Origin: Chitinophagaceae bacterium
Lineage (GTDB): Bacteria > Bacteroidota > Bacteroidia > Chitinophagales > Chitinophagaceae
Length of the DNA: 64,000 nt
Reading direction: 5' to 3'
NCBI GenBank assembly: GCA_014379965.1
Contig: JACMKU010000079.1
Span: 35,165 to 99,164, forward strand
Below the pieces are notes generated by a model that saw only the letters and a list, made by a program, of their open reading frames with translations, did not search any database and had not been told where the DNA came from. Made by a program: the position numbers and the translations under genes. Below, piece by piece: positions 37,382-48,542 of this stretch; the first letter of the stretch is position 1; each line of letters opens with the position of its first letter.

Positions 37382-39388
37382 ATGAAAAAAGTGAACGCAT
37401 TTATATTGGTGGCTATTTTATGCAGCATGCGGCTTGGTGCCCAGAATAGTTTGGTTAACACAATAAACAGTCCACATGCCACATTAAGCAGCATCGGTTT
37501 GGGTGATGTGCAATGGACCAAAGGTTTTTGGGCGGAACGATTCGAAGTTTGCAGGGATGCGATGTTGCCACAATTGTGGCAAACATATACCAGCAAGGAG
37601 GTATGCTATTCGTTTCAGAATTTCCGGGTGGCTGCTGGTCTTGATAGCGGCCGGTTTCGCGGCCCTTCATTTCATGATGGTGATTTTTATAAGACACTTG
37701 AGGCGGTCGCCGCGATGTACGCGTCCACGAGGAACCCGCAGCTTGATAAATGGATGAATGAAGCGATAGACGTGATCGGCAAAGCCCAGAAACCTGACGG
37801 GTACATCTATACCAAGAATATCATTGAGCAAAAGAAAACGGGCAACGACAAGATGTTCGATGATCAGTTGAGCTTCGAGGCATACAACTTTGGTCATTTG
37901 ATGACTGCCGCGTGCGTGCATTATGGGGCCACGGGGAAGACATCTTTACTCGATATAGCGAAGAAGGCTGCTGACTTTCTGATTGGGTTTTATAAAACAG
38001 CTTCCCCTGAATTGGCGCGTAATGCCATCTGTCCCTCTCATTACATGGGTTTGTCGGAACTATATCGGACAACAAGAGAAAAAAAGTATCTGGATCTCGT
38101 TGTTCATCTTATCAACATCCGGGGTACTGTTGAAGGAACAGATGATAATAGTGACCGTGCTCCTTTCCGGGAAATGAAGAAAGTGGTTGGGCATGCTGTA
38201 AGGGCAAATTACCTTTTTGCAGGTGTGGCTGACGTGTATGCTGAAACGGGTGATGAAACGTTAATGGCGACCTTACATAAAATGTGGAATAATGTCATTA
38301 ATACAAAGATGTATGTCACTGGCGGTTGCGGTGCATTGTATGATGGCGTGAGTGTGGATGGTACCGCCTATAGACCGGATACTGTTCAGAAAGTTCACCA
38401 ATCATACGGAAGAGACTACCAACTACCTAACTTCAGCGCGCACAATGAGACCTGCGCCAATATCGGAAATGTATTGTGGAACTGGCGCATGTTTTTACTC
38501 ACGGGTGAATCAAAGTATGCGGATATAGTAGAGCTGACATTATACAATAGCGTCTTGAGCGGGGTAAGCATGGATGGTTTAAAATACTTCTATACCAACC
38601 CGCTGGCATCGACTGTTGATTATCCTTATCATCTCCGTTGGGAAGGTGGCCGCGTTCGCTACATCAGCAAATCGAATTGCTGTCCGCCTAATGTGGTTCG
38701 TACCATTGCTGAAGTGAATAACTATGTCTATAGTGTCGGAGACAAGGGATTATTTGTAAATATGTATGGTGGGAATACTATGAAAACTGAACTACGGGAT
38801 GGTGCAAAAATAAAGGTGGAGCAGGTCACCAACTATCCCTGGGATGGGGCTATTGCTATTCATGTAAAGGAATTGTCGAAGAACGGTACCGTTATGTATC
38901 TCAGAATTCCTGGTTGGTGTAAAAAGTATGTCCTGAAAAAAAACGGAAAGTTACTGGCGGCAAAGGCGGAGGGTGGATTTGTTGCCGTACCCGTTAACCT
39001 AGGTGATAGACTGGAGCTCAATCTCGATATGCCTGCAGTTTTGATTGAAAGCAATCCTCTCGTTGAGGAAACGAGGAACCAGGTATCGGTTAAACGGGGA
39101 CCCATGGTGTATTGTTTGGAGTCCAGCGATCTGCCACAGCAAAAAGTGTTTGATGTGGTAATTCCAGCGAATATAAAATTTCAGCCTGTAGCAATGACCA
39201 TTGCTAATGGGAAGGTTATGGCCTTAAACGGTGAGGCAAGGTTAATCGATAGGAATCATTGGGAGAATACTTTATACAAAGAAGTCAATACAAGTCTAAA
39301 ACCGGTACGGGTCAAACTCATTCCATATTATGCCTGGGCAAATCGGGGCAAGACAGACATGACGGTTTGGTTACCATTAATGAGATGA
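37382..39388 (+). CDS. GH127-family glycosidase (beta-L-arabinofuranosidase/aceric acid hydrolase type)
   Basis: ATG 37382 follows the upstream stop by 1 base and opens on a signal peptide (to LGAQ), giving 668 residues. The (alpha/alpha)6 barrel contains HNETCANIGNVLWNWRM near 350 and SNCCPPNVVRTIAE (C433, C434), the Cys-rich motif that binds zinc and supplies the catalytic Cys in GH127. In B. thetaiotaomicron a GH127 (BT1003, from memory) removes aceric acid from RG-II, while others remove beta-L-arabinofuranose. Its position before the RuBisCO-like gene favours a branched-sugar substrate, but sequence alone does not decide. Confidence 0.8.
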   Translation: MKKVNAFILVAILCSMRLGAQNSLVNTINSPHATLSSIGLGDVQWTKGFWAERFEVCRDAMLPQLWQTYTSKEVCYSFQNFRVAAGLDSGRFRGPSFHDGDFYKTLEAVAAMYASTRNPQLDKWMNEAIDVIGKAQKPDGYIYTKNIIEQKKTGNDKMFDDQLSFEAYNFGHLMTAACVHYGATGKTSLLDIAKKAADFLIGFYKTASPELARNAICPSHYMGLSELYRTTREKKYLDLVVHLINIRGTVEGTDDNSDRAPFREMKKVVGHAVRANYLFAGVADVYAETGDETLMATLHKMWNNVINTKMYVTGGCGALYDGVSVDGTAYRPDTVQKVHQSYGRDYQLPNFSAHNETCANIGNVLWNWRMFLLTGESKYADIVELTLYNSVLSGVSMDGLKYFYTNPLASTVDYPYHLRWEGGRVRYISKSNCCPPNVVRTIAEVNNYVYSVGDKGLFVNMYGGNTMKTELRDGAKIKVEQVTNYPWDGAIAIHVKELSKNGTVMYLRIPGWCKKYVLKKNGKLLAAKAEGGFVAVPVNLGDRLELNLDMPAVLIESNPLVEETRNQVSVKRGPMVYCLESSDLPQQKVFDVVIPANIKFQPVAMTIANGKVMALNGEARLIDRNHWENTLYKEVNTSLKPVRVKLIPYYAWANRGKTDMTVWLPLMR

Positions 39389-39389
39389 C

Positions 39390-40628
39390 ATGGAGCGGAT
39401 CACAGCAATATATTATATCGAAACGCCGTACGACCCTGAGAAGGCAGCAGCGGTACTGGCCGGGGAACAATCTTCCGGAACATTTGTAGCCGTACCGGGC
39501 GAGACAGAAGAACTCAAGCGACGGTTCTCGGCGAGGGTGGAGTCAGTGGAACTAGTAGAAACAGTAAAAGAACCTGCTATCCCTGGTGCGACCAGTAAGG
39601 TTGGCCAGTATCACCGTGCTATTGTCAAGGTATCATGGAGCATTGAAAATTTCGGGTACAATCTGCCGGTATTGGTTTCGACTCTACAGGGAAATTTATA
39701 CGAGATAACCCAGTTTACTGGTTTAAGGCTGATGGATATTGATTTGCCAGGTTCATACGGCGATCACTATAAGGGCCCCGTCTTTGGTATTGATGGATGT
39801 CGGCAGTTGGCAAAAGTTCAAAACCGTCCATTGATCGGTACTATCATCAAGCCCTCAATAGGATTGTCTGTGGAACAAACTGCTGCCATTGTAGGAACAT
39901 TAGCCGAGGCGGGAATTGATTTCGTGAAGGATGATGAATTACTTTCCACTTCTGCGAATTCCAACTTCAATGACCGGGTGAATGCAGTAATGGATGTAAT
40001 CAATGCGCATGAAGGTAAAACAGGAAAGAAGGTGATGTATGCGTTTAACATCAGCGGTGAGGTGGATGAAATGTTGCAACGCTATGAGAAGATCGTTAAT
40101 AGGGGTGGGACTTGTGCTATGATCAGCATTAACAGTGTCGGACTGGCGGCTGCGAAGAAGGTCATGGATCAACGAAAGCTCGCCATTCATGCTCATCGCA
40201 ATGGTTGGGGCATGCTTAGTCGTCATCCATTGCTGGGCATTGACTTCAAAGCTTATCAAAAGATATGGCGATTGGCGGGTGCGGATCAGTTGCATGTAAA
40301 TGGAATTCAGAATAAATTCTGGGAAAGCGATGATAGTGTGGTCGCTTCTATTGAAGCATGCCTGGCAAAGATGTACGATCACAAGACAGTGATGCCGGTA
40401 ATATCGTCGGGTCAGTGGGGAGGCCAGGCTTTTGAAACTTACAGGAGAACGAGTACAGTGGACGTGCTATATATGGCAGGTGGAGGGATTATGGCACACC
40501 CCATGGGTCCGGCAGCCGGTGTAGTTGCATTGCAACAGGCATGGAAGGCGGCTGTGGAGGGAATGACATTGGAGGAGGCGGCAAAAATATATCCGGAGTT
40601 CGGAGCATCAGTAAAGAAATTCGGATAA
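39390..40628 (+). CDS. RuBisCO-like protein (type IV; 3-oxo-isoapionate-4-phosphate enzyme type)
   Basis: A 412-residue cytoplasmic protein with the RuBisCO large-subunit fold. It keeps the carbamylation-site Lys and metal ligands as K180-D-D-E183 (FVKDDE), K154 (IIKPS, equivalent to RuBisCO K175) and a GGGIMAHPMG phosphate loop. The second Lys of the TIKPK motif is Ser. There is no small subunit or phosphoribulokinase gene, so CO2 fixation is unlikely. RLPs coupled to DUF1537 kinases act in D-apiose catabolism on 3-oxo-isoapionate 4-phosphate, either by decarboxylation or by transcarboxylation/hydrolysis. Which reaction applies here is open. It begins 1 base after the GH127 stop codon. Confidence 0.85.
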   Translation: MERITAIYYIETPYDPEKAAAVLAGEQSSGTFVAVPGETEELKRRFSARVESVELVETVKEPAIPGATSKVGQYHRAIVKVSWSIENFGYNLPVLVSTLQGNLYEITQFTGLRLMDIDLPGSYGDHYKGPVFGIDGCRQLAKVQNRPLIGTIIKPSIGLSVEQTAAIVGTLAEAGIDFVKDDELLSTSANSNFNDRVNAVMDVINAHEGKTGKKVMYAFNISGEVDEMLQRYEKIVNRGGTCAMISINSVGLAAAKKVMDQRKLAIHAHRNGWGMLSRHPLLGIDFKAYQKIWRLAGADQLHVNGIQNKFWESDDSVVASIEACLAKMYDHKTVMPVISSGQWGGQAFETYRRTSTVDVLYMAGGGIMAHPMGPAAGVVALQQAWKAAVEGMTLEEAAKIYPEFGASVKKFG

Positions 40629-40647
40629 TTCACGGAGCGTATTATTC

Positions 40648-41937
40648 ATGAGCGATAAGCAAAACATATTACTGGCTTTTTATGGGGATGATTTCACGGG
40701 CAGCACCGATGCTCTCGAATTCATTACTCGAGCTGGCGCGAAGGCGGTATTGTTTATTGAGCCACCAACAGCGGAACAATTGCAACAGTTCCCCGGATTG
40801 GACGTCATCGGAGTAGCAGGTAAGACCAGGTCTTTATCGCCCGAACAAATGGAACAAGTGCTTATGCCGGCGTTTGAACAATTGAAAGGCAGTGGCGCGA
40901 AGCAGGTTCATTATAAAGTGTGTTCCACCTTTGATTCTTCGGCTGTTACAGGAAGTATTGGTATGGCCATCAATTGTGGTGCAGCGATTTTTAAAAACCA
41001 GTTCATCCCAGTGATTGGTGGAATGCCAGCACTGGGAAGATATTGCCTGTTTGGAAACCTCTTCGCAAGGATGGGAATTGGCAGCGAAGGAAAGATCTAT
41101 CGCCTGGATCGTCATCCTTCGATGAGTAGACATCCGGTTACGCCGGCTGAGGAAAGTGACCTCCGAGTTCATTTAGGGAAGCAGACGAGTAAAGCGATCG
41201 GGTTGATCGATATTATCCAAATGGAGCAGCCAGTTGATCAATGGAATGATTTGGTAACAAATGAGCAGGTGGTATTGGTTGATGTACTGTACGAATCTCA
41301 GTTGCCGCATATTGGAAAATGGATGGAAGGGCTTGAAAAAGGCAAAACAGTATTCAGCGTAGGTGGCTCAAGTGTTGAAGCTGCATTAGGTGATTACTGG
41401 AATCAACAGGGACGATTGAATTCCGTAACTGAATGGAAACACCCGGGTAAGGCGGCACCATTATTAGTGGTATCAGGCAGCTGTTCTCCGGTCACAGCAT
41501 CTCAAATTAAATGGGCCAGGGAAAATGGATTCGACGAAGTAATTCTTGACGGGGTAAAAATATGTGAACAGGGTGTCGTTGATGTTAAAGTCAAGGAGCA
41601 GGTCGTGTCGTTATTGCAAAAACATCGAAATGTGATCGTTCACACTGGAACAAAGCAGGAAGAAAATCTATCATCTGAAAAATTGGGAACCGTACTTGGC
41701 AACATCGCTAAACATGCCGCGCTACATTCGGATCTGAAGCGAATAGTAGTGGCTGGTGGGGACACGAGTAGTTATGCTGCCCGGGCCTTGGAAATCGACG
41801 CCGTCGAGATGATTGCGCCAATTGTGATTGGGGCACCACTATGTAAAGCCTATTCAAAAAAAGAACGGATCAATGGGCTGGAAGTGAACTTCAAAGGAGG
41901 ACAGGTAGGTGCGGAGGATTATTTTGGGCTGCTATAA
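40648..41937 (+). CDS. DUF1537 kinase (3-oxo-isoapionate kinase-like)
   Basis: A 429-residue cytoplasmic kinase, 65 residues longer than the DUF1537 protein at 24660 and of a different subgroup. It opens with FYGDDFTGSTDALEFITRAG, then VLFIEPPTAEQL. The pattern VVAGGDTSSYAARAL near 370 is the nucleotide-binding part. In apiose-degrading bacteria this DUF1537 type (OiaK) phosphorylates 3-oxo-isoapionate to give the substrate of the RLP encoded just upstream, 19 bases away. The pairing of the two genes strongly supports that role. A hairpin repeat follows. Confidence 0.8.
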   Translation: MSDKQNILLAFYGDDFTGSTDALEFITRAGAKAVLFIEPPTAEQLQQFPGLDVIGVAGKTRSLSPEQMEQVLMPAFEQLKGSGAKQVHYKVCSTFDSSAVTGSIGMAINCGAAIFKNQFIPVIGGMPALGRYCLFGNLFARMGIGSEGKIYRLDRHPSMSRHPVTPAEESDLRVHLGKQTSKAIGLIDIIQMEQPVDQWNDLVTNEQVVLVDVLYESQLPHIGKWMEGLEKGKTVFSVGGSSVEAALGDYWNQQGRLNSVTEWKHPGKAAPLLVVSGSCSPVTASQIKWARENGFDEVILDGVKICEQGVVDVKVKEQVVSLLQKHRNVIVHTGTKQEENLSSEKLGTVLGNIAKHAALHSDLKRIVVAGGDTSSYAARALEIDAVEMIAPIVIGAPLCKAYSKKERINGLEVNFKGGQVGAEDYFGLL

Positions 41938-41940
41938 GAT

Positions 41941-42106
41941 GGAGAGTCCGAAAGTCCGGAAGTCCGAAAGTCCGGAAGTCCGAAAGTCGGGAAGTCCGAA
42001 AGACTTTCAGAAAAGCAGGGTCTTTGCTCAAGATTCGAAGGAAAGATCAGATCACGGAGTGGTCTTCCGGACTTCCCGTCTTTCGGACTTTCCAGACTTC
42101 TATTAA
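41941..42106. repeat. Large hairpin with tandem (gaaagtcc)n-type arms
   Basis: The left arm (41941-42004) is about seven near-copies of a 7-8 base unit containing aagtccg. Its segment 41976-42004 pairs with 42062-42090 with 27 of 29 positions matching. The right arm continues to about 42102. The loop is about 57 bases. It fills the gap between the kinase and the racemase-fold gene and starts 4 bases after the kinase stop. The architecture is the same as at 189-303 but the unit sequence is unrelated. Confidence 0.85.
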
Positions 42107-42115
42107 ACAAAATTT

Positions 42116-42775
42116 ATGATACAAAAAACTCTCGGCTTAATTCACACATCGGCCACCCTGGTTCCGGTGTTTGCAGAGTTGTGCACGAAGTACCTGCCGC
42201 ACGTAAAGACATTCAATATTGTCGATGACAGTTTGATTAAGAATACCATCGCTTGCGGAGAGCTGACGGCGGATACGTCGAGAAGGGTGGTCAACTATGC
42301 AGGGTCGGCGCAGGATGCAGGAGCGGATTATATATTATTTACCTGTTCTTCGATCGGTCCGGCAGTTGAAGCGGCAGCGGCATTGACACATGTACCGGTG
42401 TTGCGAGTGGATCAACCAATGGCCGACAAAGCTGTACAAATGGGTAGACGAATCGGGGTGCTGGCGACATTATCGACAACTTTGAACCCGACCAGTGATT
42501 TAGTACGACGTAGGGCAATAATCGCAGGAAAGGAGTTTGAACTCGTTTCCAGACTATGCGAAGGTGCGTTTGAAGCATTGATGAGTGGCGATGCAGCGAC
42601 GCACGATAAGAAGGTGGGTGATGCATTAAGGCAACTGGTAAACGAAGTAGATGTAATAGTGTTGGCACAGGCTAGCATGGCACGAGTGGTGAGTACATTA
42701 ACCGAATCGGAGAAGAAAGTGCCGATACTAGCAAGTCCGCCTGTTGCCATGGAATACCTGGCCACTATTTTATAA
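42116..42775 (+). CDS. Asp/Glu/hydantoin racemase-fold protein with one catalytic Cys replaced
   Basis: A 219-residue cytoplasmic protein. The first active-site Cys is present (C77 in FTCSSIG), but the second, expected in an LGCT-type motif, is replaced: the corresponding stretch is L183-A-Q185-A-S. Two cysteines are needed for two-base racemisation, so a simple racemase is unlikely. Single-Cys members of this superfamily include decarboxylases and isomerases. It is followed 18 bases later by a BASS transporter and preceded by the apiose-type genes, so a sugar-acid step is likely. Specific function is unknown. Confidence 0.7.
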   Translation: MIQKTLGLIHTSATLVPVFAELCTKYLPHVKTFNIVDDSLIKNTIACGELTADTSRRVVNYAGSAQDAGADYILFTCSSIGPAVEAAAALTHVPVLRVDQPMADKAVQMGRRIGVLATLSTTLNPTSDLVRRRAIIAGKEFELVSRLCEGAFEALMSGDAATHDKKVGDALRQLVNEVDVIVLAQASMARVVSTLTESEKKVPILASPPVAMEYLATIL

Positions 42776-42793
42776 AAAGCATTCCTAGACGCC

Positions 42794-44089
42794 ATGAAGA
42801 TACCAGGTAAACTATTTCTAAGCATAAGCGCCATCTCGGTGATTATAGTACTGATCGGTATTGTCCTGCAGAATGCCGCTTTGTACAAACCCTTTGCTCT
42901 TACAGCGGCTATAAGTTTGGCTATTGGCCTTGGATCCTGGTCTTCTTCGAAAGGTTATCAGTATACAGCCTGGATCATTGCCGCAGTAGTTGCGGGCATG
43001 ATGTTCCCGGACTCGTTTAAAAACTGGGGAGGTGTCAACCTTCGCGATAAGACATTGATCCTGGTCATCATTCAGCTAGTGATGTTTGGGATGGGAACGC
43101 ATATGAGTTTAAGAGACTTTAGCGGTATGGCTTCCACCGGTAAAGGTGTATTGGTTGGCCTGTTCTGTCACTTTTCTATTATGCCCCTGATGGGTTTTTT
43201 GTTGACCAGAATATTTCACTTCGAGCCTGAGATTGCAGCGGGAATTATCCTGATCGGCAGCTGCAGCAGTGGATTGGCCAGTAATGTGATGGTGTACCTG
43301 GCGAAGGCAAACCTGGTATTAAGTGTAATTGTTACGGCAATGGCGACCCTACTCGCTCCTCTCCTGACCCCGCTATTGATGAAAACACTCGCCGGCACTC
43401 TCATAGAGATAAACTTTGTAGATATGATGATGGAGATCATTAAGATCGTACTCGTGCCAATCGGCGCAGCTCTCTTGCATGATTATTTGAAGCGTGCTTC
43501 GAAGTCACAGAAGAAAGCAATAAATGTCATCGCTTTATTATCGGCTATATGGATTGTCTTGATCGTGTTATTTGCAAAAAAGTTTATTTCGCACGATGGA
43601 CAATTGCAAAGCATTCACCTGTCGGGTTTCTTTGCCGGCGCGGTAATCGTTGGTCTTGTTTATCATTGGCTATATCTGCGGTTTCCGAAACTTGACAAAC
43701 TAATGCCACTTATTTCAATGTTTGGTATTATTTACTTTACAACCGTTACTACTGCGGCAGGGAGGGATAATTTAATGAAGGTCGGGCTGTTGTTGTTCAT
43801 TGCATCGGTAATACACAATGCAGCAGGGTATTTCTTTGGTTATTGGTTGAGTCGTTTGTTCGGCATGGACAAGAACTCGAGTCGCACCATTGCATTTGAG
43901 GTAGGTTTGCAGAATGGAGGAATGGCCAGCGGCATCGCGGGTAGCATGGGCAAACTTGGAACGGTTGGATTGGCTGCTGCCGTGTTTAGTCCCTGGATGA
44001 ATATCAGTGGAAGTTTACTAGCTAACTACTGGAGAAAACGACAGCCGGTCGAAACCATCGACAGGGAACCTGGTAAGCTCTCGGATTAA
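42794..44089 (+). CDS. Bile acid:sodium symporter (BASS) family transporter
   Basis: A 431-residue protein with about 10-11 hydrophobic helices. LVMFGMGTHMSLRDFSG around residues 94-110, IILIGSCSSGLASNVMVYLAKAN around 150-173 and EVGLQNGGMASGIA around 373-386 are BASS signatures. BASS carriers move organic acids such as pyruvate, pantoate and steroid acids with sodium. Placement after a sugar-acid block suggests import of an acidic RG-II component (for example aceric acid) or export of an acid product. Cargo is inferred. Confidence 0.8.
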   Translation: MKIPGKLFLSISAISVIIVLIGIVLQNAALYKPFALTAAISLAIGLGSWSSSKGYQYTAWIIAAVVAGMMFPDSFKNWGGVNLRDKTLILVIIQLVMFGMGTHMSLRDFSGMASTGKGVLVGLFCHFSIMPLMGFLLTRIFHFEPEIAAGIILIGSCSSGLASNVMVYLAKANLVLSVIVTAMATLLAPLLTPLLMKTLAGTLIEINFVDMMMEIIKIVLVPIGAALLHDYLKRASKSQKKAINVIALLSAIWIVLIVLFAKKFISHDGQLQSIHLSGFFAGAVIVGLVYHWLYLRFPKLDKLMPLISMFGIIYFTTVTTAAGRDNLMKVGLLLFIASVIHNAAGYFFGYWLSRLFGMDKNSSRTIAFEVGLQNGGMASGIAGSMGKLGTVGLAAAVFSPWMNISGSLLANYWRKRQPVETIDREPGKLSD

Positions 44090-44107
44090 TCGAAAGTATT
44101 TTAATAG

Positions 44108-47425
<3,318 letters not shown>

Positions 47426-47426
47426 A

Positions 47427-48542
47427 ATGAATAATAAGGGAAATGCCTTGAAGGAAGTCATGTGGAGGTATACCCTCTTGATGGCATCAGTACTTTCCAT
47501 TGGTGTGCTCGAGGGTCAAGTACCAACGGATGTCATGCAGAAGGTGTATGAAGAAGTAAGAACACCATACAAGTTCGGCCTGGTTGCAACTCCGGAGAAT
47601 GCGTCATTGAAAATTGACTGCCCATCTGTATTTCGCAAAGGCAGGTATTGGTATATGACATATATCCAGTTCGACGGACGTGGGTATGAGACCTGGTTGG
47701 CGAAGAGCAAAGACTTGCTTCAATGGAAGACTCTGGGGAGGATCATGAGTTTCTCGGACACTGCTGATTGGGATAATAATCAAAAGGCCGGATACATCGC
47801 GTTGCAGGATACAAAATGGGGAGGAAGCTACGAGTTGCAAAAATTTCAGAAAAAGTATTGGCTCTCCTATTTCGGCGGCAAGGATAGGGGTTACGAAGCA
47901 GGTCCACTCGCCATCGGAATAGCGAACACTACTAGCACTCCGTCTCAACCACATGAATGGAGTCGTTTGAAGAAACCTGTTCTAGGGGCAACTGACAGTA
48001 CAGTTCGTTGGTGGGAGAATAAGAAACTATTCAAAAGCAGTGTCATTCGGGATAAACAGCGGTCGACCGGTTACGAGTTTGTGATGTATTACAATGCCAA
48101 TGGAGATACGAGCAACAACACTCCGAGGTGGCGGTGGTTTGAACGGATAGGCATGGCGGTTTCGAATGATATGGTGAATTGGCAACGATACCAGACGGAC
48201 CCCGTGATGCATCACAAGATCGGCATTACCGGTGATGCCATTGTGCAGAAGATGGACGTTCTATGGGTTATGTTTTATTTTGGAGCGTTCTGGGAGGGGC
48301 GCAAAGATGCCTTCAACCGTTTTGCCTGTAGTTATGACCTGGTTAACTGGACTGACTGGACAGGCGATGATCTCATTAAGTCATCGGAACCGTATGATGA
48401 GAAATTCGCTCACAAAAGCTTCGTGGTAAAATGGAAAGGAGTGGTATATCATTTCTATTGCGCGGTAGATAATAAAGACCATCGTGGAATTGCGGTGGCT
48501 ACTTCCGTTGACAAAGGAAAAAGCAGCATTGAATTTAAGTAA
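47427..48542 (+). CDS. GH43/GH130-like five-bladed propeller glycosidase
   Basis: The long open frame starts upstream at 47256, but ATG 47427 follows the previous stop by 1 base and gives 371 residues with a plausible signal peptide. DCPSVFRKGRYWYMTYIQF, YETWLAKSKDLLQWKT and ISNDMVNWQ-type repeats indicate a five-bladed propeller of the GH43/GH130 clan. ITGDAIVQKMDVLWVMFYFGAF carries a possible catalytic Asp. Substrate is unknown. Its stop overlaps the start of the GH106 gene by one base (TAATG). Confidence 0.6.
   Translation: MNNKGNALKEVMWRYTLLMASVLSIGVLEGQVPTDVMQKVYEEVRTPYKFGLVATPENASLKIDCPSVFRKGRYWYMTYIQFDGRGYETWLAKSKDLLQWKTLGRIMSFSDTADWDNNQKAGYIALQDTKWGGSYELQKFQKKYWLSYFGGKDRGYEAGPLAIGIANTTSTPSQPHEWSRLKKPVLGATDSTVRWWENKKLFKSSVIRDKQRSTGYEFVMYYNANGDTSNNTPRWRWFERIGMAVSNDMVNWQRYQTDPVMHHKIGITGDAIVQKMDVLWVMFYFGAFWEGRKDAFNRFACSYDLVNWTDWTGDDLIKSSEPYDEKFAHKSFVVKWKGVVYHFYCAVDNKDHRGIAVATSVDKGKSSIEFK

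Noticed and set aside
39390..40628. True CO2-fixing RuBisCO
   Set aside because: No small subunit or phosphoribulokinase gene, the TIKPK motif is altered, and the DUF1537 kinase and apiose-type context favour an RLP.
42116..42775. Cell-wall glutamate racemase
   Set aside because: The second catalytic Cys is missing and the gene sits with sugar-acid genes.
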